A stretch of 64,000 bases of DNA from [Phormidium] sp. LEGE 05292 (GTDB lineage: Bacteria; Cyanobacteriota; Cyanobacteriia; Cyanobacteriales; Aerosakkonemataceae). The stretch spans positions 33,187 to 97,186 of the forward strand of contig NZ_JADEWG010000006.1 in the NCBI RefSeq assembly GCF_015207735.1. Reading direction: 5' to 3'. Both the position numbers and the translations under genes were made by a program. The stretch's first letter is position 1, and every line of letters begins with the position of its first letter. Under the pieces are notes generated by a model. It made no database searches. It had not been told where the DNA came from and saw nothing but the letters and a program-made list of their open reading frames with translations. Shown here in pieces: positions 20,901-30,801 of the stretch.

Positions 20901-23900
20901 CTTCGGTCTTTATACAAATCGAAGCTTTGCCTTTAACACCAAACGGCAAAATAGACCGCAACGCACTGCCAAAACCTGACACAACTAGACCTGAACTCGA
21001 AAAGGTTTATACACCTCCCAGCACTCCAATTGAAATCAAATTGGTTGAAATTTGGGCACAAGTTTTGGGTGTAGAAAAGGTGGGAATTTACGATAACTTT
21101 TTTGAGTTGGGAGGAGATTCTATTCTCACAATTCAAATTGTTGCTAGAGCAAGTCAAGCAGGTTTACAGTTAACTCCTAAAGAGTTATTTAAACACCAAA
21201 ATATTGCGGAATTAGCAGCCGTTGCTGTCACCAAGAAGGAAATTTTAACAGAGCAAGGAATAGTCACGGGTGCAGTTTTTCTTACGCCAATTCAAAAATG
21301 GTTTTTCGAGCAAAATTTACTTGAATGCCATCATTTTAACCAAACTGTTTTACTAGAAATACCACAAGAGGTTGACTTAAATTTGTTAGAGCAAGCACTA
21401 CGGCACTTACTACTTCATCATGATGCTTTACGTTTGCAATTTGAAGAAAAAGAGTCTGCACAATTTACTTCCGATCTATCCATATCATTAACCCATTGCG
21501 ATTTCTCAAAATTGGCAGAAGCAGAGCAAAAATTAGCTATTGAGACAACTGCTACTGAACTACAAGCTAGTCTTAATCTCTCATCAGGCCCACTTTTGCG
21601 TGTAGGTTTCTTTGACTTAGGTGCAAACAAATCCAGCCGCTTATTAATTGTTATTCATCACTTAGTTGTAGATGGAGTTTCTTGGCGCATTTTATTAGAA
21701 GATTTGCAGACAGCTTACCAGCAATTAGTTCGAGGCAAACAGGTAAATTTGCCAGCGAAAACTACTTCTTTTCAACAGTGGGCGCAAAAACTGCGAGAGT
21801 ATGCGCGATCGACAACTATTAAACAACAATTAAACTATTGGCAATCTCTATCCCAAAAGCCATCAATCTCTTTACCTGTGGATTTTCCCGGTGGCGAGAA
21901 CACAATGGCTACTGTGGATTGTGTATCAGTTACTCTAAGTTTCTCAGAAACCCAAGCCTTACTCAAGGAAGTACCGCAAATTTATCAAACTCAAATTAAT
22001 GATGTATTGCTCGCGGCACTGGTGCAAGCTTTTGCTCAATGGACAGGCGAACAAACTCTGTTGATAGATTTAGAAGGTCACGGACGAGAGGAAATTTCCG
22101 ATGATGTAGATTTATCAAGGACAGTGGGTTGGTTTACAACAGTTTTTCCAGTGTTTTTGAATCTGGAAAAAGCATCTAACCCTGGAGATGTCTTGAAGAA
22201 GGTTAAAGAACAGCTGCGTAGTATTCCTCATCGAGGCATTGGTTATGGTGTGTTGCGTTATCTCAGTGACGATCGCCAAATTACCGAACAATTAAGCACT
22301 CTGCCACAAGCTGAGGTAATTTTCAATTACTTAGGGCAATTTGACCAAACACTTTCCGAATTATCTTTCTTTAGTTTGGCTCAAGAATCTAGCGGATTAG
22401 CTCGTAGTTCTAAAGGTAAACGTTGTCATCTTTTAGAAATTGATGGATTAGTAAAACAGGGACAGTTGCAACTAAATTGGAGTTATAGCCAAAAGGTACA
22501 TCGCCGTTCCACGATCGAGTTTTTGGCGCAAAATTTTGTGGCAGCTTTGCGATCGATCGTTGCTCACTGTCAACCTTTTGCAACAGATTTAAATAATCAA
22601 AATATAGAGGACTTTTATCTTCTTTCTCATGCACAACAAGGAATGCTTTTCCATAGCCTTTTGGAACCTAAATCTGGTGTATACTTCGCTCAACTAAGCT
22701 GTGATTTGCATGGATTAAACGTTATTGCCTTTGTCCAAGCTTGGCAACAAGTAATAAATCGACATTCAGTTTTACGAACTGCCTTTTTATGGGAAAAATT
22801 AGAGAACCCCATTCAAATAGTAAATCGGCAAGTAGAACTCGATTGGCAAACCCAAAACTGGCAAAACATTCCTCCGCACGAACGCAAAGAACGACTAGAA
22901 AAATTACTAGAAGCAGACCGAAAGCGTAGTTTTGAACTATCCAAAACACCGCTGATGCGCTTCATTGCGATCGAACTCACCGAAACTCATTATCATTTCA
23001 TTTGGAGCCATCACCATCTATTGCTCGATGGTTGGTCTATTCCAATAATTTTCAAGGAAGTTATTGCCTATTATCAGGGATTTTGTCAAGGTCAAATCCC
23101 CGATTTAAAACCACCATCACCTTATCGAAATTACATCTCATGGCTACAACAGCAAGATATGTTGTCAGCCGAAAGATTTTGGCGAGAAAAACTGAAAGGT
23201 TTTACCACACCAACATCACTGGGAGTAGGTAAAACCGCTCTCAAATTGCCGAATCAGGAAGAGAATTACAACGAGCAAGAAATTAAATTATCGATCGCCA
23301 AAACAACCGCACTAAAAACCCTAGCACAACAATATTATTTAACACTTAACACCTTAATTCAAGGAGCTTGGGCTTTACTTCTGAGTCGTTATAGTACTGA
23401 GGAAGATGTCGTATTTGGTACAACTGTTTCTGGTCGTCCCTCTGCTCTGCCAAATGTAGAATCTATGGTAGGGTTGTTTATCAATACCTTACCAATACGA
23501 GTGCAGGTATCACCTGACGAATTTCTCATACCTTGGCTCAAACGCATCCAAACGGAAAACATAGAAGTGCGTCAATACGAGTATAGTCCGTTAGTAGAAA
23601 TTCACGGTTGGAGCGAAGTGCCTAGAGATTTACCTCTGTTTGAAAGTCTGGTAGTTTTCGAGAACTATCCCATAGAATCTTCCTTAAAAGAGACAATTAC
23701 AGACCTAAAAATTGAGAATGTTCGTGCTTACGAAAAAACGAATTATCCTTTGAATTTATTAGGAATACCCGGTTCAGAATTGGTGTTAAAAATTGCTTAC
23801 AATAGCCAACGTTTTGATGCTGCTACCATTACCCGAATGTTGGGTCATTTACAAACTTTACTAGAAGGAATGGTCAGCAATCCTCAAGTGCGCCTTTCAG

Positions 23901-25795
23901 ATTTACCTTTATTAACTCCATCTGAACGCCATCAACTATTAGTAAAGTGGAATAATACACAAGTTGATTATCCCCAAACATTTTGTATTCATCAACTATT
24001 TGAAACACAAGTTGAGAGAACACCCGATGCAGTAGCGGTAGTCTTTGAAGACCAGCAATTAACTTATCGAGAACTCAATGTTAGAGCAAATCAGTTAGCA
24101 CATTATTTGCAAAAATTAGGAGTAAAACCAGAAGTTTTAGTAGGAATTTGTGTAGAGCGATCGCTAGAAATGGCGATCGGATTATTGGGTATTCTCAAAG
24201 CAGGTGGAGCTTATGTACCTCTCGATCCAGAATATCCCAGCCAGCGACTACAATTCATGCTGACAGATTCCCAAGTTCCGGTGTTCTTAACCCAACAAAA
24301 ATTACTAGAATCTCTCCCCAAATCTCCAACAAAAATCGTTTGTTTAGATACTGATTGGCAACTAATTTCTCAATCAAATCAGCACAATTCCAGCACTAAT
24401 ATAAAACCAGAAAACTTAGCTTATGTAATTTATACTTCCGGTTCCACAGGCAAACCAAAAGGTGCCATGAACACCCACCAAGGAATCTGCAATCGTCTTT
24501 TGTGGATGCAACAAGCATATCAATTAAATACAGATGATGTGGTATTGCAAAAAACACCTTTTAGTTTTGATGTTTCAGTGTGGGAATTTTTCTGGCCTTT
24601 GTTAAATGGTAGTCGATTAGCGATCGCCAAACCAGGAGGACATCGAGACTCACAATACCTAGTAAATTTGATTGTTCAACAACAGGTGAGTACCTTACAT
24701 TTTGTCCCTTCTATGCTGCAAATCTTTTTGGAAAATCAAAATCTGAAAAGTTGCCATAGTTTGCGGCGAGTAATTTGTAGTGGAGAAGCTTTAAGTGTAG
24801 AGTTACAAGCCAAATTCTTTGCTCAATTACAATGTGAATTACATAACCTTTATGGGCCTACAGAAGCAGCGATCGATGTTACCTTTTGGCAATGCCAAAA
24901 AGATAGCCAACTAACAACAACTGTACCGATCGGACGACCCATTGCCAACACCCAAATTTACATTCTTGACCAAAACTTACAACCAACACCAATCGGTGTT
25001 CCAGGCGAGTTGCACATTGGCGGAATAGGATTAGCTAGAGGCTACCTAAATCGACCAGAATTAACTAATGAAAAGTTCATAGACAATCCCTTTGAAAATT
25101 CAAAATTATATAAAACTGGAGACTTAGCCCGCTATTTACTAGATGGAAATATCGAATACTTAGGACGCATTGACCACCAAGTAAAAATTCGCGGTTTTCG
25201 CATAGAATTAGGAGAAATTGAAGCAGCATTAAGTCAACATTCTCAAGTCAGAGAAACAGTAGTTATTGCTAGGGAAGACGCATCAGGCGATAAACGTTTA
25301 ATTGCCTATATCGTTCCTAATTCAAAAATAAACGTTAACACTAGCGAACTACGTAGTTTTCTTCAAGAAAAATTACCGGACTATATGCTACCAACAGCTT
25401 TTGTTATGCTGGAGGCACTTCCTCTAACGCCTAATGGTAAGTTAGACCGCAAAGCTTTACCTGCACCGGATATATCAAGAAATAATGTTAGCTTTGTTTC
25501 ACCTCGTAACTCTACAGAAGAGACAATTGCTGCTATTTATGCTGAAGTTTTAGGACTAGAAAAAGTTGGAATTTATGACAATTTCTTTGATTTAGGAGGA
25601 CATTCTCTTTTGGCAACTCGCGTTATTTCTCGCTTGCGTTCAGTATTTCAAATAGAGTTACCTCTCAGCAGTTTGTTTGAAAAACCAACTGTGGCACTTT
25701 TGAGCGATCGCATTACCACAATGCGTCAGCTTCTCTCTCAAATTTCCCAACCATCAATTGTCGTCGGAAATGGTCGCAAGGAAATAGAATTATGA
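17957..25795 (+). CDS. NRPS, two modules: C-A-PCP-E-C-A(Ser)-PCP
   Basis: About 2612 residues. C1 has HHIVFDG (near 180). A1 specificity positions read D-A-E-D-I-G-S-V-V, which resembles lysine-type codes (low confidence). PCP1 Ser1055 is in GGDSI. An epimerisation domain follows (HHLVVDG near 1233, NYLGQF later), then a C domain opening LSHAQQGMLFHS, typical of DCL domains that accept a D-residue. A2 reads D-V-W-H-I-S-L-I-D, close to the serine code DVWHLSLIDK. PCP2 Ser2550 is in GGHSL. Predicted output is D-configured basic residue, then Ser. ATG 17957 was preferred to the in-frame TTG at 17936. The C terminus KEIEL may be a docking motif; the next gene overlaps by 4 bp (ATGA). Confidence 0.94.
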   Translation: MDVNKKENIIARKSKLSPTQLALLQKRLRGEVDSDFKLEAIPRRSNRNRLPLSFTQQRLWFLQQLEPENHFYNECGAIQLTGSLDIESLEKSINEIVQRHEALHTVFEVVEGQPFQVITPNLKVSLPVVNLNELSEIEQKIEVQRIAIAHNQHPFDLVRGPLLRWKLLQLNEREYILLFAIHHIVFDGWSVAILVRELSAFYQAFLTRKPLSLPELPIQYADFAIWQREELQGEKLQSQLSYWKQQLKNAPPLLQLPTDRSRPLIQTYRGARQSFTLPKTLTDALKAIGRQTDATLFMTLLAAFKILLYRYTGQQDLVIGSPIANRNRSELEGLIGFFVNNLVVRTDISGNPTFEELLRRIKKVVIEAYTNQDLPFEKLVEELQPERNINYNPLFQVSFALQNTPKVNFELPGLTITPFEIEYTKALFDLHLDINETDSGLEGFWEYNTDLFDAATINRMNGHFQILLEAIANDTQQRVDQLPLLTLTERHQLLIDWNQTQADYPKNTCIHQLFEAQVERTPDAVAVVFEDKQLTYQELNIRANQLAHYLQKLGVKPEILVGICVERSLEMLIGLLGILKAGGAYLPLDPAYPKERLTFMLRDANVPVLLTQQTLLDKLSEYSEEIFCLDTDWQLISQSNQHNPSTTVKPENLAYVIYTSGSTGNPKGVLIEHHSLVNFTQAAIAEYQISASDRIFQFASTSFDAAAEEIYPCLISGGSLILRTEEMLKSISAFINYSKQWQITLWDLPTAYWHFLVNELANSNLRLPESLRLVILGGERVLLEKVATWYQLIGDYPQLVNSYGPTETTVVATLAKLSKNIINCREISIGKPINNVQVYVLDRHFQPVPIGVPGELHIGGIGLARGYLNRPELTTEKFITNPFDNSKLYKTGDLVRYLSDGNLEYLGRIDQQVKIRGFRIELGEIETALIQHPAVRETVVLAQEKVLGNKFLVAYIVTEQPEFSISELRHFLKEKLPEYMVPSVFIQIEALPLTPNGKIDRNALPKPDTTRPELEKVYTPPSTPIEIKLVEIWAQVLGVEKVGIYDNFFELGGDSILTIQIVARASQAGLQLTPKELFKHQNIAELAAVAVTKKEILTEQGIVTGAVFLTPIQKWFFEQNLLECHHFNQTVLLEIPQEVDLNLLEQALRHLLLHHDALRLQFEEKESAQFTSDLSISLTHCDFSKLAEAEQKLAIETTATELQASLNLSSGPLLRVGFFDLGANKSSRLLIVIHHLVVDGVSWRILLEDLQTAYQQLVRGKQVNLPAKTTSFQQWAQKLREYARSTTIKQQLNYWQSLSQKPSISLPVDFPGGENTMATVDCVSVTLSFSETQALLKEVPQIYQTQINDVLLAALVQAFAQWTGEQTLLIDLEGHGREEISDDVDLSRTVGWFTTVFPVFLNLEKASNPGDVLKKVKEQLRSIPHRGIGYGVLRYLSDDRQITEQLSTLPQAEVIFNYLGQFDQTLSELSFFSLAQESSGLARSSKGKRCHLLEIDGLVKQGQLQLNWSYSQKVHRRSTIEFLAQNFVAALRSIVAHCQPFATDLNNQNIEDFYLLSHAQQGMLFHSLLEPKSGVYFAQLSCDLHGLNVIAFVQAWQQVINRHSVLRTAFLWEKLENPIQIVNRQVELDWQTQNWQNIPPHERKERLEKLLEADRKRSFELSKTPLMRFIAIELTETHYHFIWSHHHLLLDGWSIPIIFKEVIAYYQGFCQGQIPDLKPPSPYRNYISWLQQQDMLSAERFWREKLKGFTTPTSLGVGKTALKLPNQEENYNEQEIKLSIAKTTALKTLAQQYYLTLNTLIQGAWALLLSRYSTEEDVVFGTTVSGRPSALPNVESMVGLFINTLPIRVQVSPDEFLIPWLKRIQTENIEVRQYEYSPLVEIHGWSEVPRDLPLFESLVVFENYPIESSLKETITDLKIENVRAYEKTNYPLNLLGIPGSELVLKIAYNSQRFDAATITRMLGHLQTLLEGMVSNPQVRLSDLPLLTPSERHQLLVKWNNTQVDYPQTFCIHQLFETQVERTPDAVAVVFEDQQLTYRELNVRANQLAHYLQKLGVKPEVLVGICVERSLEMAIGLLGILKAGGAYVPLDPEYPSQRLQFMLTDSQVPVFLTQQKLLESLPKSPTKIVCLDTDWQLISQSNQHNSSTNIKPENLAYVIYTSGSTGKPKGAMNTHQGICNRLLWMQQAYQLNTDDVVLQKTPFSFDVSVWEFFWPLLNGSRLAIAKPGGHRDSQYLVNLIVQQQVSTLHFVPSMLQIFLENQNLKSCHSLRRVICSGEALSVELQAKFFAQLQCELHNLYGPTEAAIDVTFWQCQKDSQLTTTVPIGRPIANTQIYILDQNLQPTPIGVPGELHIGGIGLARGYLNRPELTNEKFIDNPFENSKLYKTGDLARYLLDGNIEYLGRIDHQVKIRGFRIELGEIEAALSQHSQVRETVVIAREDASGDKRLIAYIVPNSKINVNTSELRSFLQEKLPDYMLPTAFVMLEALPLTPNGKLDRKALPAPDISRNNVSFVSPRNSTEETIAAIYAEVLGLEKVGIYDNFFDLGGHSLLATRVISRLRSVFQIELPLSSLFEKPTVALLSDRITTMRQLLSQISQPSIVVGNGRKEIEL

Positions 25796-28700
25796 AAACC
25801 ATTGATGAATTTTTGTCTTACCTTTATAGTTTAGATGTCAAGCTTTGGATAGATGGAGAACGTCTGCGATGTAATGCTCCTGAAGAGGTGTTAACATCAA
25901 ATCTCGGTGCTGAAATTTCCGATCGCAAATCAGAAATTATCGCCTTTCTCAAAATCGCCAATTTATCATCAAACGCAGCTATTCAACCTATTTCAAGAGA
26001 GGGAAATCTCCCCCTATCTTTTGCCCAACAAAGGTTATGGTTTCTCGATCGAATTAACCCAGGCAACCCTTTTTACAACATTCCTGGGGCTGTGCATCTC
26101 AAAGGTTCGCTTAATATAGCTGCCTTGAAGCAAAGTTTTAATGAAATTGTGCGTCGTCATGAAATTTTACGCACTACTTTTAAAACTGTAGATGGTCAGC
26201 CAGTCCAAGCGATTTCTCCTACCTTAAAATTAACTCTGCCTCTCATAAATTGGCAACAGTTAAGTGACGACGATCGCGCATCTGAAATCCAGCGTCTAAT
26301 TAATGAAGAAGCCCAACAACCTTTCGACTTAGCCCAAGGGCCACTACTACGAATTACTTTAGTTTGTTTGGATGAAAATGAGTATGTGTTGCTATTAACG
26401 ATGCACCATATTATTTCTGATGCTTGGTCTATGAGTGTATTGGTACGAGAATTAACCACACTCTACGAAGCATTTTCTAAAGGTCAACCTTCTCCACTTT
26501 CAGAGTTACCCATTCAGTACGCTGATTTTGCTGCTTGGCAACGCCTTTTCTTTCAGGGTGAAGTACTCGAAACTCAATTGTCTTATTGGCAAAAACAACT
26601 AAGCGGTAATCTTCCAGTTTTGCAATTGCCTACAGACCGTCCCCGACCGAGAATTCAAACATTTCGAGGTTCAAGGCGATCGTTCTCTCTTTCCCCCGAT
26701 CTTACAGAAGCACTTAAGGCTTTAAGTCAGAAGGAAGAAGTAACACTCTTCATGACATTACTAACAGCATTCCAGATTTTACTTTACCGCTATACTTCCC
26801 AAGAAGACATTCTGGTTGGTTCACCGATCGCTAATCGCAACCGCTCAGAAATTGAAGGATTAATTGGCTTTTTTGTCAATACTTTAGTGTTGCGTACCAA
26901 CCTATCAGGAAATCCGACTTTTCAACAACTTTTGAAACGAGTGCGACAAGTAACTTGGGATGCTTACGACCATCAAGATTTGCCTTTAGAAAAGTTAGTT
27001 GAAGAACTGCAACCAGAGCGAGACTTAAGCTACAATCCTCTGTTTCAAGTCATGTTCGTGCTTCAAAATGCTCCAAATATAGACCTGAAACTTTCCGGTT
27101 TGACGCTGAGTTTTCTGCGATCGGAAAATTCAACAGCTATGTTGGATTTAACTTTAGATATGTATGAAACTCCCTCTGGATTAAAGGGAGAGTTTTACTA
27201 CAACACAGACTTATTTGATGAAGCTACAATTAACCGGATGGCAGAGCATTTTGGCAATTTGTTGTTAGGCATTGTCCATAATCCAGAACAACACATTTCT
27301 GAATTACCCTTGCTATCAGAAGCGGAAAGATATCAGTTACTCGTAGAGTGGAATAACACTCAGATTGAGTATCCCAAAAACCTGTGTTTTCATCAATTAT
27401 TTGAAGCTCAAGTGTTACAGACACCTGATGCAGTTGCGGTTGTGTTTTACGATCGAACTCTCACCTACCGAGAACTTAACCAACGTGCTAATCAACTAGC
27501 GCATTATTTACAAAAACTGGGCGTGAAACCAGAAGTTGTGGTAGGGATTTGTTTGGAGCGATCGCCAGAAATGATTATCGCCATTTTAAGCATTCTCAAA
27601 GCTGGTGGCGCATATTTACCCCTAGACCCAACATATCCCGCAGAACGTCTTGCTTTCATGTTGTCAGATTCACAAGTTCCCCTTCTCCTGACAACTCAAA
27701 CGTTAATTGCAAAACTACCCCAACACCAAGCCCAAGTCATCCTTGTAGAGACGTTGTATACAACGTCTCTACAATCTATGTTGTATACAACATCTCCACA
27801 ATCTATGTTATCTACAACGTCTCTACAATCTATGTTGGAGATGTCTATTGCACAGGAAAGCGAACAGAATCCTAACAGTAACGTTACTGTAGAAAACTTG
27901 GCTTACCTAATTTATACCTCTGGATCTACAGGAAAACCAAAAGGTGTTTTGGTGACTCATGAAGGATTGAGCAACCTAACTCTAGACAAGATTCGCACTT
28001 GCAAAGTTAAGCCCAATAGCCGCATTCTGCAATTCTTTTCCTTAAGTTTTGATGCTTCCATTCCTGAAATAGTCATGGCTTTAGGTTCTGGTGCAGCCCT
28101 CCATTTAGCAACGTCGGAAGATTTGCTTCCTGGTTCTGCTTTGATGAATTTGCTCAAGGAACAAGCCATTACTCATATTACACTTCCTCCATCAGCATTA
28201 GCAGTTCTCCCTACTACTGAATTACCTGCTTTGGAAATGGTTTTAGTAGGAGGAGAAGCGCCTTCTAGCGAATTGATTGCTAACTGGTCAAAAGGGCGAT
28301 TGTTCATCAATGCTTATGGCCCTACAGAAACCACTGTCAATGCAAGTATGGTGGAATGTGGTAAGAGTGGTAAATTTTTTCCTACTATTCGTCCTGCTGC
28401 TAACAAGCAGTTTTACATCTTAGACCAACATCTGCAACTCGTTCCCATTGGTGTACCAGGAGAATTGTACATCGGTGGAGTCGGTCTAGCCAGGGGCTAC
28501 CTCAATCGTCCAGAAAAAACTACTGAGGCATTTATCCCCAATCCTTTTGAGTCGGGAGAGGGTAAAAGGCTTTACAAAACTGGGGATTTAGCCTGCTATT
28601 TAAATGATGGTCATATTAAGCTTCTCGGTCGTCTCGATCATCAAGTAAAAATTCGTGGTTTTCGGATTGAACTAGGAGAAATTGAAGCAATCTTAAGCCA

Positions 28701-29262
28701 ACATTCAGCAATTCAAGAAAGTATTGTTATCGTCCGCGAAGACCAATCTGGAGATAAACGGCTAGTTGCATATATTGTTTACGATCGCAAAAATACTCTC
28801 TCAATTAGCGATTTACGTCGCTTTATTTCTGAAAAATTACCCAAGTATATGATTCCGTCGATATTCGTGACGCTGGAGGCTTTACCCCTCAATCCTAACG
28901 GCAAAATAGACCGTTTTACCTTACCTGTACCCGATTGGAATCGCCCGGAATCAGAAGTAGCTTTTGTCGCCCCTCGCACTCCGACAGAGCAAATTTTAGC
29001 TGAGGTTTTTGCCAATGTACTTAAGGTTGAGCAAGTGGGTGTTCATCATAACTTTTTTGAGTTAGGAGGACATTCGTTATTAGCAACTCAATTAGTGGCT
29101 CAGTTACTCAAAACAATTGAGGTAGAGGTGACAGTAGTTGATTTATTTGAAGCGCCTACTGTTGTTGGTTTGGCTGAACGTATAGAGAAGTTGCAAACTT
29201 TGAAAAAGCTGTCATACCTTCCTTTAGAGATGACAGAAGAAAGAGAGGAATTTGAAATTTAA
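25792..29262 (+). CDS. NRPS module with N-terminal TubC-like docking domain: C-A-PCP
   Basis: 1156 residues. Residues 1-57 form a TubC/beta-hairpin docking domain (LWIDGERLRCNAPEEVL), then C (MHHIISDAWS), A (YTSGSTGKPKG) and PCP (Ser1095 in GGHSL). Specificity positions read D-A-P-T-L-G-A-V-N; the A/T/A/V pattern faintly recalls aromatic codes, but I do not assign a substrate. Residues 655-681 are three 9-residue repeats (LYTTSLQSM-like) encoded by an inserted palindromic repeat just before the A3 loop. The C terminus EEFEI faces the docking domain of the next protein. It overlaps the upstream NRPS by 4 bp, suggesting translational coupling. Confidence 0.94.
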   Translation: MKTIDEFLSYLYSLDVKLWIDGERLRCNAPEEVLTSNLGAEISDRKSEIIAFLKIANLSSNAAIQPISREGNLPLSFAQQRLWFLDRINPGNPFYNIPGAVHLKGSLNIAALKQSFNEIVRRHEILRTTFKTVDGQPVQAISPTLKLTLPLINWQQLSDDDRASEIQRLINEEAQQPFDLAQGPLLRITLVCLDENEYVLLLTMHHIISDAWSMSVLVRELTTLYEAFSKGQPSPLSELPIQYADFAAWQRLFFQGEVLETQLSYWQKQLSGNLPVLQLPTDRPRPRIQTFRGSRRSFSLSPDLTEALKALSQKEEVTLFMTLLTAFQILLYRYTSQEDILVGSPIANRNRSEIEGLIGFFVNTLVLRTNLSGNPTFQQLLKRVRQVTWDAYDHQDLPLEKLVEELQPERDLSYNPLFQVMFVLQNAPNIDLKLSGLTLSFLRSENSTAMLDLTLDMYETPSGLKGEFYYNTDLFDEATINRMAEHFGNLLLGIVHNPEQHISELPLLSEAERYQLLVEWNNTQIEYPKNLCFHQLFEAQVLQTPDAVAVVFYDRTLTYRELNQRANQLAHYLQKLGVKPEVVVGICLERSPEMIIAILSILKAGGAYLPLDPTYPAERLAFMLSDSQVPLLLTTQTLIAKLPQHQAQVILVETLYTTSLQSMLYTTSPQSMLSTTSLQSMLEMSIAQESEQNPNSNVTVENLAYLIYTSGSTGKPKGVLVTHEGLSNLTLDKIRTCKVKPNSRILQFFSLSFDASIPEIVMALGSGAALHLATSEDLLPGSALMNLLKEQAITHITLPPSALAVLPTTELPALEMVLVGGEAPSSELIANWSKGRLFINAYGPTETTVNASMVECGKSGKFFPTIRPAANKQFYILDQHLQLVPIGVPGELYIGGVGLARGYLNRPEKTTEAFIPNPFESGEGKRLYKTGDLACYLNDGHIKLLGRLDHQVKIRGFRIELGEIEAILSQHSAIQESIVIVREDQSGDKRLVAYIVYDRKNTLSISDLRRFISEKLPKYMIPSIFVTLEALPLNPNGKIDRFTLPVPDWNRPESEVAFVAPRTPTEQILAEVFANVLKVEQVGVHHNFFELGGHSLLATQLVAQLLKTIEVEVTVVDLFEAPTVVGLAERIEKLQTLKKLSYLPLEMTEEREEFEI
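27744..27834. repeat. Palindrome plus 27-bp tandem repeat inserted in frame inside an A domain
   Basis: Bases 27744-27773 form a perfect 30-bp palindrome (arm TGTAGAGACGTTGTA). Overlapping it are three 27-bp units at 27754-27780, 27781-27807 and 27808-27834, each nine codons, so the reading frame is kept. GTAGAGACGTT-type palindromes are a widespread intergenic repeat in cyanobacteria; here it lies inside coding sequence. Confidence 0.9.
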
Positions 29263-29289
29263 TCCCATCAAGTTAACTGAGTTTTAATT

Positions 29290-30729
29290 ATGAGTTTTAG
29301 CGATCGACCTAACGAAAATAAAGTTACTCAAAGTATCGATCGATTTTTAGCTAATCTTAGCGGTCTCGATATCAAGCTTTGGGTGGATGGAGAACGCTTG
29401 CGATGTAATGCTCCTAAAGGAGTGCTGACACCAACTTTGAGAGGTGAACTTTGCGATCGTAAAGCTGAAATTGTAGAGTTTCTTAACAATAAGTCTAGCA
29501 ACGGCGAAACTTTAGCTTTACTCAATGCTGATGCAATTTTAGATTCTTCTATTTCCCCAGAATTAGCGACTCAACCAAATGTTCAACCCAATGCTATATT
29601 GTTAACTGGAGCTACCGGATTTATTGGAGCATTTTTACTTTACGAACTTCTGCAACAAACAGCTTCTGCTAATGTTTATTGCTTAGTTCGTGCAGATAGT
29701 ATTGCATCAGCACAAAATAAGTTACAAAACTGCCTGAAATCTTATCTACTTTGGGAAGATAGTTTCAAAAACAGAATTATTCCTGTTATTGGAGATTTAT
29801 CCAAACCGCTATTAGGAATTTCCGAGCAAAGTTTTCGTGAACTTGCCGATCGAATTGATACCATCTATCATAATGGTGCGTTGGTTAATCATACTTTTCC
29901 TTATTCGTTACTCAAAGGTACGAATGTTTTGGGAACTCAAGAAGTCTTGAGATTGGCTTGTCAAATTAAAGCCAAACCCGTCCATTTTATTTCTTCGATC
30001 AGTGTTTTCCCAGAAGTAGAAAATTCGGGATTGAGAGTAATTCGAGAACAGGATAATATTGATAATGGACAAGTGCCATCAGGTGGCTACAACCAAAGTA
30101 AATGGGTAGCCGAAAAGTTAGTAAATGTGGCACGCGATCGCGGACTTCCCGTTTCTATTTATCGATTAGGAAGAATTTCTGGACATAGCCAAACAGGTGT
30201 TTTTAATGTCAATGATTTTTTGTACAGATTAATTATTGGTTGCGTTGAACTCGGTAGTATTCCTGATACCGAAATGATGCTAAATATCATCCCTGTAGAC
30301 TATGCCAGTAAAGCTATTGTTCATCTCTCTAAACAACAAGTTTCTTGGGATAAAGTTTTTCACTTAGTTCATCCTGATTCTGTTTCCTCGAATTTGTTTT
30401 TTGAGAAATTGCGATCGATCGGCTATCCCATTCAAATTGTTTCCTACAAACAATGGCATACTCAACTAATGAAAATTGCAGAAACTTCTCCAAAACATCC
30501 CTTATATCCCCTTGTCTCATTACTTACAAATAATCATTCTCAAACAGCAACCACTGATTCAGAAGTTGTAAAATTTGATTACCAAAACACTCTTAATGGA
30601 TTAACAGGTACATCGATTAACTGTCCTCCGATCGATGATAAATTGCTGAACACTTACTGTTCTTTCTTGATTGGTAAAGGATTTTTAGACCCACCTTTCA
30701 TCAGTCATGAATTGAAACAAGCGGTATAG
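29290..30729 (+). CDS. Stand-alone thioester reductase with N-terminal docking domain
   Basis: 479 residues. Residues 15-70 repeat the TubC-like docking fold (LWVDGERLRCNAPKGVL), closely similar to the start of the preceding NRPS. The rest is a short-chain dehydrogenase-like R domain: TGATGFIG cofactor loop (about 106-113), Tyr267-x3-Lys271 catalytic pair, and the HNGALVNH region. Such domains reduce the PCP-bound thioester with NAD(P)H to an aldehyde or alcohol, releasing the product. No thioesterase is seen anywhere in the cluster, so this is the likely off-loading enzyme, recruited in trans by its docking domain. Confidence 0.93.
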   Translation: MSFSDRPNENKVTQSIDRFLANLSGLDIKLWVDGERLRCNAPKGVLTPTLRGELCDRKAEIVEFLNNKSSNGETLALLNADAILDSSISPELATQPNVQPNAILLTGATGFIGAFLLYELLQQTASANVYCLVRADSIASAQNKLQNCLKSYLLWEDSFKNRIIPVIGDLSKPLLGISEQSFRELADRIDTIYHNGALVNHTFPYSLLKGTNVLGTQEVLRLACQIKAKPVHFISSISVFPEVENSGLRVIREQDNIDNGQVPSGGYNQSKWVAEKLVNVARDRGLPVSIYRLGRISGHSQTGVFNVNDFLYRLIIGCVELGSIPDTEMMLNIIPVDYASKAIVHLSKQQVSWDKVFHLVHPDSVSSNLFFEKLRSIGYPIQIVSYKQWHTQLMKIAETSPKHPLYPLVSLLTNNHSQTATTDSEVVKFDYQNTLNGLTGTSINCPPIDDKLLNTYCSFLIGKGFLDPPFISHELKQAV

Positions 30730-30801
30730 CAAATTATTAACTTGTTTCTCCAAAAAATTCCGAAATACCAACACTTAAAAAAACGCTAGGAGTGAACTTA
30801 A

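Noticed and set aside
27549..27875. + frame overlapping the palindromic repeat in the NRPS
   Set aside because: Alternative frame of the A domain; the NRPS frame carries all motifs.
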